From NCBI GenBank assembly GCA_050185825.1, contig JBFWZA010000001.1, positions 1 through 64,000 on the forward strand: DNA of 64,000 nt. Reading direction: 5' to 3'. A model generated the notes under the pieces. The model made no database searches and was not told the origin of the DNA. It saw nothing but the letters and a program-made list of their open reading frames with translations. Position numbers and translations under genes: made by a program. Shown here piece after piece: positions 40,205-49,981 of the stretch. Numbering within the stretch: the stretch's first letter is position 1; every line of letters starts with the position of its first letter. Source of the stretch: SZUA-309 sp050185825 (GTDB lineage Bacteria > Pseudomonadota > Gammaproteobacteria > Pseudomonadales > Azotimanducaceae).

Positions 40205-43200
40205 ATGTGGCTGTCGGACGTCTCGGTCAAGCGCCCCGTCTTCGCCACGGTGATCAGCCTCATGCTGGTCGCCTTCGGCGCCCTGTCCTTCAACTACCTG
40301 CCGCTCAGAGAGTATCCGGACATCAACTCGCCCATCGTCTCGGTGAGCACCGTCTACGTCGGAGCCTCCGCGGACGTCATCGAGACCCGGATCACCCAGG
40401 TCATCGAGGATCAGATCAGCGGTATCGAGGGTATCAAGAACATCCGCTCCGCCAGCATGGACGAAGCCTCGCGGGTGAACATCGAGTTCGAGCTGGACCG
40501 GGACATCGACCAGGCGGCCAACGACGTGCGCGACCGGGTGTCGAGGGTGCTCGGCCGGCTGCCCAGGGACGTGGAGCCGCCCATCGTCGCCAAGGCGGAC
40601 TCGGACGCGCGACCGGTGATGTACATGAACGTCTCCAGCTCCGCCTTGTCGCTCATGGAGCTGCACGACTACGTGGAGCGCTACATCGTCGACCGCTTCG
40701 CCGTGATTCCCGGTGTGTCCAGCGTCGAGGCGAGCGGCGGCGCCAGACCCTCCATGCGCATCTGGATCGACCGTCTCGCCCTCGCCGCCAGGGGACTCAC
40801 GGTCTCCGACATCGAAACGGCGCTGCGCCGTGAAAACCTGGAGCTGCCGGCGGGCCGGCTGGAGAGCGACGAGGTGGAGTTCCGCGTCCGCCTCGAACGC
40901 AGCTATCAGACACCGGCGGACTTCGAAGCGCTGGTCGTCACCCGAGGTGCAGACGGTCACCTGATCCGGTTGTCCGAGGTGGCGAAGGTGGAGCTGGCGC
41001 CGAGCAACACCCGGGAGACCTTCCGTTCGAACCAGCAGACGACGGTGGGCATCCGCATCTCCAAGCAGTCCACGGCAAACACGCTGGAGATGCTGGAGGC
41101 CGTCAAGGCGGAGATCACCGAGGTGCAGGCGAACCTGCCGGAGCACATGGAGCTGATTCCGAGCCAGGACGACTCCCTGTTCATCCGCGAGGCCATCGAC
41201 TCCGTCTACCAGACCATCGGCATCACCACCGCTCTGGTCAGCGTGGTGATTCTGGCGTTCCTCGGCACGCTGCGCACCATGATCATTCCCGCGGTGACGA
41301 TTCCCGTCTGTCTGGTCTCCGCGTTCATCGCCCTGGCGGCATTCGGCTACTCGGTGAATCTGATCACGCTGCTGGCCCTGGTGCTCTGCATCGGTCTGGT
41401 GGTGGACGACGCCATCGTCGTGCTGGAGAACATCTACCGGCGCATCGAGAAAGGCGAGGATCCGCTGCTGGCCGCCTACCGGGGCGCCCGGCAGGTCGCC
41501 TTCGCGGTGATCGCCACCACGGCCGTGCTGGTGGCCGTGTTCACCCCCATCATCTTTCTCGAGGACAACATGGGGGTGCTGTTCTCGGAGCTGGCCGTCA
41601 CCATCAGCGCCGCCGTGATCTTCTCCAGCGTGCTCGCCCTGTCGCTGACACCGGTGATGTGCTCGAAGCTGCTGCGCCAGAAGGACACGGTCAATCCCTT
41701 CACCGCCTTCGTGCACGCCGTCTTCGAACGCCTGGAATCGGGCTACCAGCGCGCCCTGTCCGCCTTCCTGCGGCAGAGCTGGCTGGCCGTGCTCGTCACC
41801 GTGGGCGTGATCATCGGCACCGCCTGGCTCCTGAACAACCTGCCTCAGGAGTACGCGCCGGAGGAGGATCAGGGCGCGTTCTTCGCCCGGGTCAGCGCCG
41901 CCGAAGGCACAGGCATCGGACGCATGATCGAGCAGATGGACCGCCTCGAGGTGCCGCTGCAGGCGATGCGCGCCGAGGGCCAGATTCAGCGCATCGTCTC
42001 CCGCGTGCCGGCCTTCGGGAGCTCCTCGCCGAATTCCGGCATGTTCATGATCAGCATGGCGCCCTGGGACGAGCGCAGCCTCAGCACGCAGGATGCCGTG
42101 GACCGGGCCATGGCGGACTGGCGCAACGTGCCCGGTGTGCGGGCCTTCGCTTTCGTCCGCTCGGGACTGTCCCGGGGCGGCGGCGACCAGCCGGTTCAGT
42201 TCGTGCTCGGCGGCCCCAACTTCGAGACGCTCGCCCAGTGGCGCGACATCGTCATGGAACGGGCCGAGAGCCATCCCGGACTCGCGCGTATGGACAGCGA
42301 CTACAAGGAGACACAGCCGCAGGTGGTGGTGCGGGTGGACAAGAACCGGGCAGCAGCGCTCGGCGTCTCGGTGGAGGACATCGGCCGCACCCTGGGGGCC
42401 ATGATGAGCGAGCAGCGTGTCACCACGTTCGTCCAGGATGGCGAGGAGTACGACGTCATCGTGCAGGCCCGTGAGGATCAGCGCGCCTCGGCGAGCGACC
42501 TGCAGAACATCTACGTGCGCTCCTCTGTCGACGGCCGGCTCGTGCCGCTGTCGAACCTGATCTACCTGGAGGAAACCGCAGGCCCTTCGTCCCTCAACCG
42601 CTACAACCGCCTGCGTGCCATCACGCTCTCCGCCGACCTGGCGGAAGGTCACTCGCTCGGCGATGCGCTGACCTTTCTGGAGACCGTGGTCGCCGAGGAG
42701 CTGCCGGAGTTCGCGCAGATCGACTACAAGGGAGAGTCGCTCGAGTACAAGGAGGCGTCCGGCAGCCTCGCCTTCACCTTCGCCATCGCCATGCTGATCG
42801 TCTTCCTCGTGCTGGCCGCGCAGTTCGAGAGCTTCATTCACCCGTTCGTGATCCTGCTCACCGTGCCCATGGCGCTGGCCGGCGCGCTGCTCGGCCTGCA
42901 CCTGACCGGCTCGACCCTGAACATCTACAGTCAGATCGGCATCGTCATGCTGATCGGCATCGCCGCCAAGAACGGCGTGCTGATCGTCGAGTTCATCAAC
43001 CAGCTCCGCGATGCGGGTCGGGACTTCGAGTCGGCCATCACCGAGGCCGCGGCCATTCGCCTGCGACCCGTGCTCATGACGACCATCGCCACGGTGGTGG
43101 GCTCCATTCCGCTCATCGTCGCGAGCGGCGCGGGTTCCGCCGGACGCAACATGCTGGGCATCGTCATCTTCTCCGGTGTGACGCTGGCGACGCTGCTGAC

Positions 43201-43300
43201 CCTGTTCATCGTCCCGGCGTTCTACCGGCTGCTGGCCAGAAACACGGGCTCGCCGCGCACGATCTCGCGCCTGCTCGAGGAGCTCACCGGCGCGCCCTGA
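40205..43300 (+). CDS. RND-family efflux pump, inner membrane transporter (HAE-1 type)
   Basis: 1031 residues, 12 membrane helices with two large periplasmic loops. Proton-relay acids are in helix 4 (IGLVVDDAIVVLENIYRRIE). N-terminal MWLSDVSVKRPVFATVISLM and GAGSAGRNMLGIVIFSGV are standard. Sequences such as ADVIETRITQVIEDQISGIEG place it with MexB/AcrB-like multidrug pumps. Substrates unknown. Operon with the adaptor gene. Confidence 0.94.
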   Translation: MWLSDVSVKRPVFATVISLMLVAFGALSFNYLPLREYPDINSPIVSVSTVYVGASADVIETRITQVIEDQISGIEGIKNIRSASMDEASRVNIEFELDRDIDQAANDVRDRVSRVLGRLPRDVEPPIVAKADSDARPVMYMNVSSSALSLMELHDYVERYIVDRFAVIPGVSSVEASGGARPSMRIWIDRLALAARGLTVSDIETALRRENLELPAGRLESDEVEFRVRLERSYQTPADFEALVVTRGADGHLIRLSEVAKVELAPSNTRETFRSNQQTTVGIRISKQSTANTLEMLEAVKAEITEVQANLPEHMELIPSQDDSLFIREAIDSVYQTIGITTALVSVVILAFLGTLRTMIIPAVTIPVCLVSAFIALAAFGYSVNLITLLALVLCIGLVVDDAIVVLENIYRRIEKGEDPLLAAYRGARQVAFAVIATTAVLVAVFTPIIFLEDNMGVLFSELAVTISAAVIFSSVLALSLTPVMCSKLLRQKDTVNPFTAFVHAVFERLESGYQRALSAFLRQSWLAVLVTVGVIIGTAWLLNNLPQEYAPEEDQGAFFARVSAAEGTGIGRMIEQMDRLEVPLQAMRAEGQIQRIVSRVPAFGSSSPNSGMFMISMAPWDERSLSTQDAVDRAMADWRNVPGVRAFAFVRSGLSRGGGDQPVQFVLGGPNFETLAQWRDIVMERAESHPGLARMDSDYKETQPQVVVRVDKNRAAALGVSVEDIGRTLGAMMSEQRVTTFVQDGEEYDVIVQAREDQRASASDLQNIYVRSSVDGRLVPLSNLIYLEETAGPSSLNRYNRLRAITLSADLAEGHSLGDALTFLETVVAEELPEFAQIDYKGESLEYKEASGSLAFTFAIAMLIVFLVLAAQFESFIHPFVILLTVPMALAGALLGLHLTGSTLNIYSQIGIVMLIGIAAKNGVLIVEFINQLRDAGRDFESAITEAAAIRLRPVLMTTIATVVGSIPLIVASGAGSAGRNMLGIVIFSGVTLATLLTLFIVPAFYRLLARNTGSPRTISRLLEELTGAP

Positions 43301-43316
43301 ATCGCCTGTAAGCGGA

Positions 43317-45908
43317 TCAGGGTGCTGCGTCGCTGCCGCCGTAACGCCCGGCCGGCGGACGGATTACCGAGCCGAAGCTGACGGCGTTGGACAGCAGCCG
43401 CTCGCCCACCCACCACGCCGAGCGGAACGCGGGCATGTCCGCAAAGGCGATGATCACCCCCGCACCACGCGGCACCGCGAGGATCGCCGGTGAGTCGACG
43501 ATGTGGCGGGTGTAGTCCTCGGGCAAATAGCCGGAGAGCAGCGGCTTCGCGCCGTAGGCGCCCACCACCGTGAACGGGTTGCCGAACGGCGCTTTAAGCG
43601 CCACGCGGCCCCGCTTCATGAGCCCGATGTGGTCCGAGGCGATGCCGAAGGTGAGCGGGTGGGTCCGGTCCAGCGTCACGTCGACGATGGCACCACCGAC
43701 CCGCTGGGCGCTGTCCCGGCTCGCCATCTCCGCGTAGGGATAACGCTCGACGGCGCTCCCCGGGCTGCCCGGATCGGGCAGCCAGTACTGCGCCTGTGTC
43801 CAGGTGACCGCCCGCCCGGAGACGATGAGCACGCCGCCCGCTTCCACCCAGCGGCCGATCTCGAGCACCGCCGTCTCCGGCAGTCCGGCGTAGTCGCCGT
43901 CCGCCACGAACAGGTGGGTATGCCGGCCCAGCACGTCCGCGTCGATGACGTCCGCCGCGAGCAGGGTGACCGGAATGCCGAGACGCCGGTCGAGGGCATG
44001 CCAGATACTTCCCACCTCCTGCGCATTGGTCCCCGTCCCCGCGAGCAGGGCGACCGACGCCGCGGAGAGCGGCAGCAGCGTCGGGCTGCCCACGTCCGGC
44101 CCGGTCTCGGAAAGGCTGCTGTCGAGTCCCACCAGCGGCGCGTCACCGGCCACGATGCGGGTCAACAGATCCCGCGACCACTCGGTCGCCTCCGGCACGT
44201 CGGCTCGGTGGATGACCACCGCGCCGGGCTTGAAGCTGACGGCCTGGCCGGCGCTGACCGACTCGAACGGCACCGTCGACAGACGCGCCTTGACCCCCGC
44301 GGCCTGCAGCCTGGCGAGCACCGCCGGCGCGTAGTAGTCGTCCCAGGGCAGCACCCAGGCCACGGCGCTGGTTCTGCCGCTCACCCCGTAGTTGCGATTC
44401 ACGTGGCTGTCTGCCGCGAGCTTGCCCGGCACCCGGGTCAGCGCTGCCGCCCGGACGCCGAATGCGTGCGGCAGCGACCAGGCGGAGATCTCGTAGTGCG
44501 CCGCGTCAACCGTGCTCGGCGCGTCGGCGAACAGGGTATGGGCCAGCGGCGCCTGGGCGCCCAGCACGGGCACGACCCAGGCGCGACCCGGCAGGAACTC
44601 GCCGCCCTCCGTGCGCACGGGCTCGGCGATGCCGAACACGGACAGTCTCTGGTCCTTCAGCACCTGGACCAGCGCCGCGGCGCGGCTCGGATCGCCGCCG
44701 TCATCGAATATCCAGGCCAGCGGCAGACCGCGGGGCACCTGCTTGCGCTCCGCGTAGTCCTCCCGATAGGCGCGCAGCTCCTTGTCCAGCTCGACGACGC
44801 CGTCGAGCGTCGCCAGGGTCGCCAGCACGTGGGCGTGCACGGTCATCGGCAGGGTGAGGCGTCCCACCGGCGTCTCTTCCACGAGCCCCATGCCGGCGGC
44901 CTGCTCGAACCGCATCCCCACGCTGCCCTGCAGATCGGCCCAGATGGCACCCTTGCCGGGATAGAAGCCCTCACTCTCCGGCCTGGCGTAATAGGGACGA
45001 TCGGCACGATCGAGGGCCCGCGCCTGAAACGCCGCCAGGCGTTCCGTGAGGGCACGGTTGGACTCGGCGATCAGCGGGTGCCAGCGCTCGCCGTCTCCCG
45101 GCTGCAGCACGAGAGCCTGGTCGGAGCTGCCGTCGTGGTGATCGACCATGACTACGGGCCGGTAGGCCTGCAGCAGCCGCACCCGGTTCATGGTTTCCGG
45201 CTGCTGCATCAGCAGCCAGTCCCTGTCCAGGTCCAGCAGATAGTGATTGGTCCGCCCGCCGGGCCACGGCGGCCGCCGCTCGAGGCTCGCCGGATCGGCG
45301 GACGGTGCGTGACCGAGCGTCTGGTTGGCCCACGTGGCATAGCGGCCGTAGCCGTCCGGATTCTGCATGGGGTCGATCATCACCACGACGTTGCGCAGCA
45401 GCTTCAGCACATCGTCCTCCGGGCTCGACGCCAGGTACCAGGCCACCGCGACCGCCGCCTGAACACCACCCGCCTCGTCGCCGTGCACCCCGTAGCCGTG
45501 CCAGGCGAACAGCGGCGCATCCCGCTCGCCGGCGAGCCACGCGCGCTGCAGCTCGTCGAGGCGCTCGAGGTTGCGGATCGACGAGATCAGCACGGTGATC
45601 TGCCGCTGCCCTTCGTGGGTACGGCCCATGTCCACGATCTTCACCTTCGGCGATGCTGCCGCCAGCGCCTCGAACCAGGCGATCACCGTGTCGGGCCGCG
45701 CGTAGCGGCTGCCGATGGTGTGGCCGAGCACGGACTCGGGTCTCGGCACGTTCTGGTCGTAACCGAGCTCCGGGTCCACCGGCGGAAAGTAATCCTCGAT
45801 CTGCACGCGGTCCGGGTGGACGAACGGACCCGCTGCCGTTTCCGCAAGCGCCGCGGATGAAGAACCCAGTGCCGCAATCAGCAGGAGACGGCGCAGTGAT
45901 GTGTGCAT
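43317..45908 (-). CDS. secreted M14-family metallocarboxypeptidase with C-terminal GATase-like region
   Basis: 863 residues with a signal peptide (LLLIAALGSSSAALA). Peptidase M14 features: GRTHEGQRQITVLIIS-like start, zinc ligands in HGYGVHGDE (H-x2-E) and downstream His residues, and the FEQAAG segment with the catalytic Glu (about 335). Residues 500-800 resemble the flavodoxin/GATase1-like regions that follow M14 in large bacterial members. ATG 45908 is preferred over an in-frame start at 45941 that precedes the signal peptide by 11 residues. Substrate unknown. Confidence 0.87.
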   Translation of the reverse strand: MHTSLRRLLLIAALGSSSAALAETAAGPFVHPDRVQIEDYFPPVDPELGYDQNVPRPESVLGHTIGSRYARPDTVIAWFEALAAASPKVKIVDMGRTHEGQRQITVLISSIRNLERLDELQRAWLAGERDAPLFAWHGYGVHGDEAGGVQAAVAVAWYLASSPEDDVLKLLRNVVVMIDPMQNPDGYGRYATWANQTLGHAPSADPASLERRPPWPGGRTNHYLLDLDRDWLLMQQPETMNRVRLLQAYRPVVMVDHHDGSSDQALVLQPGDGERWHPLIAESNRALTERLAAFQARALDRADRPYYARPESEGFYPGKGAIWADLQGSVGMRFEQAAGMGLVEETPVGRLTLPMTVHAHVLATLATLDGVVELDKELRAYREDYAERKQVPRGLPLAWIFDDGGDPSRAAALVQVLKDQRLSVFGIAEPVRTEGGEFLPGRAWVVPVLGAQAPLAHTLFADAPSTVDAAHYEISAWSLPHAFGVRAAALTRVPGKLAADSHVNRNYGVSGRTSAVAWVLPWDDYYAPAVLARLQAAGVKARLSTVPFESVSAGQAVSFKPGAVVIHRADVPEATEWSRDLLTRIVAGDAPLVGLDSSLSETGPDVGSPTLLPLSAASVALLAGTGTNAQEVGSIWHALDRRLGIPVTLLAADVIDADVLGRHTHLFVADGDYAGLPETAVLEIGRWVEAGGVLIVSGRAVTWTQAQYWLPDPGSPGSAVERYPYAEMASRDSAQRVGGAIVDVTLDRTHPLTFGIASDHIGLMKRGRVALKAPFGNPFTVVGAYGAKPLLSGYLPEDYTRHIVDSPAILAVPRGAGVIIAFADMPAFRSAWWVGERLLSNAVSFGSVIRPPAGRYGGSDAAP

Positions 45909-45965
45909 GGAAAGTGGTCCTGACCTGTTCCCCGCCTGCATGGAATTCGCCTGCGTTGCAACACG

Positions 45966-45993
45966 TTGACTTGCCAGGGCGGGTGGTTAATTC
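45966..45993 (+). promoter_or_regulatory. putative sigma-70 promoter for the gene at 46120
   Basis: TTGACT (45966-45971), 16-bp spacer, TAATTC (45988-45993), in the 211-bp divergent gap between the M14 peptidase and the gene at 46120. Good fit for a GC-rich genome; the untranslated leader would be about 120 nt. Confidence 0.5.
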
Positions 45994-46119
45994 TCACCAC
46001 GCGCCGAAATCGGGTCAAACCGTCGGCATACGGGGAAGAGACAGCCAGCAGACGTCGGCGTATACACGCATCACGACGCGACAGGCCCGCGCAAACAAGA
46101 CGGACCGAGAGGCAGACAC

Positions 46120-46842
46120 GTGCGATTGCTCAGCTTCAAGCGGGAGGACGAGGCTTCCTACGGCGCTATCGTCGAAGGCCGCATCGTCGACTTCCGAAAG
46201 CATCTGCCCGAATTCGGCTCGCTGCGCGCGCTGCTCGAAGGAGACGCGCTGGTGCGGGCACTGGATACCGCGGCCGAGGTGTCCCCCGATCACCGGCTCG
46301 ACAAGGTGACCCGGTTGCCCCCGGTCACCGATCCGGCGCACGTGCTCTGCGTGTTCGACGAGGCGCGGGACGAGCCCGTCACCATCAATCCCAAATTCCT
46401 GCGCGGCGCGGACCAGACGCTGCTCATTCCCGCCGGCGACGCGAAACCACTCGCCGCGGGGGTCGCGCTGGTGCTGGGTGCAGACGAAGGCTCGGGCGAG
46501 CGCCGGGTGGCCGGCATGACGCTCGTCTCCTACCTCTCGCCGGCAGCGCTTGCCGTCGGGCCGTGGCTGGTCACTGCAGACGAGCTGGGCAGCACCGATG
46601 CCTTCACCCTGTCGGTGGACGTGGACGGACAGACGGCGGACGTGCATCTCGCCGACCTGCGCGAGGTCGCGAGGCGACTCGCCAGAACCTCTGAGCTTGC
46701 GACCGGCGACGTGATTGCCGTGCTGAAGTATCTCACCGACGTCAGCGCCGGCAGCGGCGACGTCATCACCATCACCTCCGAGGCGATCGGCACGCTGCGC
46801 AACCCGGTGGTGGCCGAGGAAAACAGCGCCGCAGCCGGCTAG
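46120..46842 (+). CDS. degenerate fumarylacetoacetate-hydrolase-fold protein
   Basis: 240 residues following the FAH-family layout (MRLLSFKRE start, VGPWLVTADELG in the middle, ATGDVIAVLKYLTDV-like end), so the fold is likely. The metal ligands and catalytic motif of active FAH proteins (E-x-E and D in NDVSARD) are not visible, and the usual HPSNF segment is replaced by INPKFLRGADQTLL. Probably non-catalytic or altered. Starts at GTG. Followed 30 bp later by the flavin-binding-like protein. Confidence 0.7.
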   Translation: MRLLSFKREDEASYGAIVEGRIVDFRKHLPEFGSLRALLEGDALVRALDTAAEVSPDHRLDKVTRLPPVTDPAHVLCVFDEARDEPVTINPKFLRGADQTLLIPAGDAKPLAAGVALVLGADEGSGERRVAGMTLVSYLSPAALAVGPWLVTADELGSTDAFTLSVDVDGQTADVHLADLREVARRLARTSELATGDVIAVLKYLTDVSAGSGDVITITSEAIGTLRNPVVAEENSAAAG

Positions 46843-46872
46843 ACCGGCACCGGCCAACGGGAGAGAGACACC

Positions 46873-47286
46873 GTGAAGATCCTGAAGATTCTCATCACCC
46901 TGGCCGTCGTCTACGTCGGCATCGTCGTTCTGTTCGAATCGCTGATCGGCTACTTCCAGCCAGCGGACACCTCCACCCTGGTGATCACCACCACCGATGC
47001 CGAAGGCAGGCAGAACGATCGCGTGCTCTCCGCCATCGACAGCGAGGGTAAGCTCTACGTGGCCGCCAACCACTGGCCCCGCGCCTGGTATCGCGCCGTC
47101 AGGGCCAATCCGGAAGTAAGCATCACGCGCAACGGCACCACAGGGGACTACGTCGCGGTGGAGGTGACGGCCGCCGAGCATGACAAGCTCGACAACGAGG
47201 TGCAGCCGCTGCCCTTCCTGGTGCGCTTCCTGACCGGCTTTCCGCCGCGTTACTTCGTGCGTCTGGAACCGCAGGCCGCCTCCTAG
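46873..47286 (+). CDS. membrane-anchored F420/FMN-binding-like protein (DUF385 type)
   Basis: 137 residues: one N-terminal helix (about 5-26), then a split-barrel-like domain with LYVAANHWPRAWYRAVRANP and ITRNGTTGDYVAVEV, the pattern of deazaflavin-dependent nitroreductase-family (DUF385) proteins. Start is GTG behind GGGAGAGAGACACC. Cofactor cannot be assigned, since F420 biosynthesis genes are not in the window. Probably in an operon with the FAH-like gene. Confidence 0.75.
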   Translation: MKILKILITLAVVYVGIVVLFESLIGYFQPADTSTLVITTTDAEGRQNDRVLSAIDSEGKLYVAANHWPRAWYRAVRANPEVSITRNGTTGDYVAVEVTAAEHDKLDNEVQPLPFLVRFLTGFPPRYFVRLEPQAAS

Positions 47287-47292
47287 GAGGCT

Positions 47293-47613
47293 CTACCAGC
47301 TTCTTCTGGCGGCGATGGCATTCGCGGACTCGAAGGTCCGGGTGCGCAGGTGGCCGAGCCGGGCGTTGAGATTGCGGTATCTGAGCGGATCCGATCGGGA
47401 CCATTGCCGGCCGATGACCAGATCGGAGAACGTATCCACCCCGCCGTAGCAGCCCAGGATGTAGGTGGCCCCGGCGAGCTTGTTGGATTCGATCTGACGC
47501 AGACCCCGTGAGAGGGTGTTCGACCAGAACGTCTCCTCCGCTTCCTGAAGCAGTCCCACCAGCGCCCTGACGTCGGCGGCCAGCGTCGCGAACTCCTCTT
47601 CCAGATTCCCCAT
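47293..47613 (-). CDS. small protein of unknown function
   Basis: 106 residues, mostly helical, not recognised. Contains YILGCYGGVDTFSDLVIG in the centre, which looks like a conserved core. ATG 47613 is taken because the longer frame upstream runs into the divergent cytochrome promoter. Convergent with the gene at 46873 (6-bp gap). Confidence 0.6.
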   Translation of the reverse strand: MGNLEEEFATLAADVRALVGLLQEAEETFWSNTLSRGLRQIESNKLAGATYILGCYGGVDTFSDLVIGRQWSRSDPLRYRNLNARLGHLRTRTFESANAIAARRSW

Positions 47614-47721
47614 GTCGTATCCGCATCTCCATCCGCGGTGTTGCAATACACCAGCCAGCCCGGATTGTCGCATCCCGGCGTGCTGCGCAAAACGCCACCC
47701 GGACTGCTATCCTCGCCGCCC

Positions 47722-49980
47722 ATGACGCCCGATCACCGCCTCGGACCGCTGGTCCTGGTCGCCCTCGTGCTGCTCGGCGGCTGCGACGGGAACCCACCCA
47801 CCACCGATGCGGCCGCGCAAGTCGACGCGGGATCGGCTGCCGCCGAACCGCGCGCGGCGGACGCCGATTACGTGGGCAGCGAGGCCTGCGCCACCTGTCA
47901 CGAAGCGGCCTACGCAGCGTGGCGGGGTTCCCATCACGATCTGGCCCTGCAGATGGCCAGCCCGGCGTCGGTGCTCGGCGCCTTTCCCGGACAGTTCGGC
48001 GACGTCGCCTTCCGGCAGACCGACGCCGCTTTTCACATCCGGCCCGGCGCAGATGCAGAGGATCTGCCCGTGCGTTACACGTTCGGAGTCCATCCCCTGC
48101 AGCAGTACGTGGTCCCTGCCGGGAACGGCGCGCTGCAGACGTTTCCCGTCGCCTGGGACAGCCGGGCGGCGGCCGACGGCGGGCAGCGATGGTACGCGCT
48201 CTACGACGGCGACTTCGCCGCGGACGACCCCATGCACTGGTCCGGCCGGGCCAACCGCTGGAACAGCCAGTGCGCGGACTGCCACTCCACCGCGGTGGTG
48301 AAGGGCTACGATCCCGAATCCCGGCGCTACCACACCACCTGGGCCGTGGAGGACGTGGGCTGCGAGGCCTGCCACGGTCCCGGCTCGCTGCACGCGGCAA
48401 ACCCCGCAGCCAGCCACCTGGCCACGCTCAGCGGTCAGGCCGCGGAGATCGAGGTCTGCGCACCCTGCCACTCGCGGCGGTCACAGCTCGCGGAAGGATT
48501 CCGTCCGGGTGACGCCTACCTCGATCACTACCTGCCGGAGCTCATCACGCCCGGCCTCTACCACGTGGACGGGCAGATCGACGACGAGGTGTACGTCTAC
48601 GGCTCGTTTCTGCAGAGCCGCATGCACCGGGCGGGCGTGACGTGCAGCGACTGCCACGATGCCCACGGGACGACGCTCAGCCGCCCGGGCAACGAGACCT
48701 GCACCGCCTGCCACCAGAGCACGCCGGACAGCGGACCCGGACAGGCCTTCGCCGCGCAGGCGGCGGGACGCTACGACACGCCGGAGCATCACTTTCATCC
48801 CGAGGGCTCGGACGGCGCCCGCTGCGTGAGCTGCCACATGCCGAGCCGGACCTACATGGGTGTGGACGACCGGCGCGACCACAGCTTCCGCCTGCCGCGA
48901 CCCGATCTGGCGGAGCGCCTCGGCGTGCCGGAACCCTGCACCGGCTGCCATCAGGACCGCAGCCCGGCCTGGGCGGCCGCCGTGATCCGCGAGCACTTCG
49001 GTCCGGACCGACCCGATCACTTCGCGGCCGTGTTTGCCGCTGCGGACGCGGGGACGCCGGGCGTGGACGAGGCGCTCGCCCGTCTGGCCACGGATCCCGA
49101 TCAGCCCATCATGGTTCGGGCGTCGGCTCTGGCGAAGCTCGGCGCCTATCAGCGCGGCCACACGCTGCAGACCATCCGCCAGGCCAGAACCGCGGAACCG
49201 CTGCTGCGCCTCGCCGCACCGCGGGCCGCCGCGTCTCTGTCCGCGGAGTCACGCTGGCGGCTGCTGGCCCCGCTGCTCGACGACCCGCTGCGGGCCGTGC
49301 GCCAGCAGGCCGTGTCCGCGCTGCTGCCGACGCTCGGCGCGGATCCGGCCTATCCGGTGCGGCTCGCCCCCTACCTCGAGACCTGGATCGCGGAGCAGGC
49401 GCTGAATCTGGACTTTCCGGAAACGCTCACCAACCTGGCCGGCGCCTATGTGGCCATGGGCGAGCCGGCGAAGGCGGAAGCGGCGCTCACCGAGGCGCTG
49501 CACCTGCAGCCCTCGTGGGTGCCGGGGCTGACCAATCTGGCGGACCTGTACCGCGCCACGGGCCGGGACCCGGAGGCAGGTGCTCTTCTCGAGCAGGCGC
49601 TGGCCGTGGCCGCGGAGGACGCGGACGTGAACTATGCCTACGGCCTCTGGCTGGCGCGTCAGGGCCGGACCGGGGAGAGCCTGGCACGGCTCGAGACCGC
49701 TGCAACGCTGGCGCCAGACCGCCGTCAGCTCGTCTACACCTGGGCGGTGGCGCTGAACGATGCCGGGGAAGGACTGCAGGCGGTGGCGGTGCTCGAGGAA
49801 GCTCTGCAGCGCTGGCCGGAGGAAGAGCAGCTGCTCATCGCCGTGGTGACCATGCTCCGGGACCAGGGCAGGTTCACCGCGGCGCTCGGCTACCTCGACC
49901 GGCTAATGACGCTGCGCCCCGGCGACCCGGAGCTGCAGCGTTTCCGCGAGGTGCTGGCCGCCGCCGCGGCCGCCGCCTGA
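47722..49980 (+). CDS. octaheme cytochrome c lipoprotein with C-terminal HEAT/TPR repeats
   Basis: 752 residues. Lipoprotein signal (LVALVLLGGCD, Cys at about 19). The first half holds eight heme sites: CATCH, CADCH, CEACH, CAPCH, CSDCH, CTACH, CVSCH and CTGCH, the cytochrome c554/nitrite-reductase-like layout. The second half (about 420-745) is alpha-solenoid: HEAT-like (DPLRAVRQQAVSALLP) then TPR repeats. ATG 47722 was chosen because it starts the lipoprotein signal. Probably a cell-surface or periplasmic electron carrier or oxidoreductase; substrate unknown. Confidence 0.88.
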   Translation: MTPDHRLGPLVLVALVLLGGCDGNPPTTDAAAQVDAGSAAAEPRAADADYVGSEACATCHEAAYAAWRGSHHDLALQMASPASVLGAFPGQFGDVAFRQTDAAFHIRPGADAEDLPVRYTFGVHPLQQYVVPAGNGALQTFPVAWDSRAAADGGQRWYALYDGDFAADDPMHWSGRANRWNSQCADCHSTAVVKGYDPESRRYHTTWAVEDVGCEACHGPGSLHAANPAASHLATLSGQAAEIEVCAPCHSRRSQLAEGFRPGDAYLDHYLPELITPGLYHVDGQIDDEVYVYGSFLQSRMHRAGVTCSDCHDAHGTTLSRPGNETCTACHQSTPDSGPGQAFAAQAAGRYDTPEHHFHPEGSDGARCVSCHMPSRTYMGVDDRRDHSFRLPRPDLAERLGVPEPCTGCHQDRSPAWAAAVIREHFGPDRPDHFAAVFAAADAGTPGVDEALARLATDPDQPIMVRASALAKLGAYQRGHTLQTIRQARTAEPLLRLAAPRAAASLSAESRWRLLAPLLDDPLRAVRQQAVSALLPTLGADPAYPVRLAPYLETWIAEQALNLDFPETLTNLAGAYVAMGEPAKAEAALTEALHLQPSWVPGLTNLADLYRATGRDPEAGALLEQALAVAAEDADVNYAYGLWLARQGRTGESLARLETAATLAPDRRQLVYTWAVALNDAGEGLQAVAVLEEALQRWPEEEQLLIAVVTMLRDQGRFTAALGYLDRLMTLRPGDPELQRFREVLAAAAAAA

Positions 49981-49981
49981 T

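Noticed and set aside
40121..42901. 926-codon frame antisense to the RND pump
   Set aside because: It is exactly opposite a clear pump gene and rich in His, Gln and Arg, typical of antisense frames in high-GC DNA.
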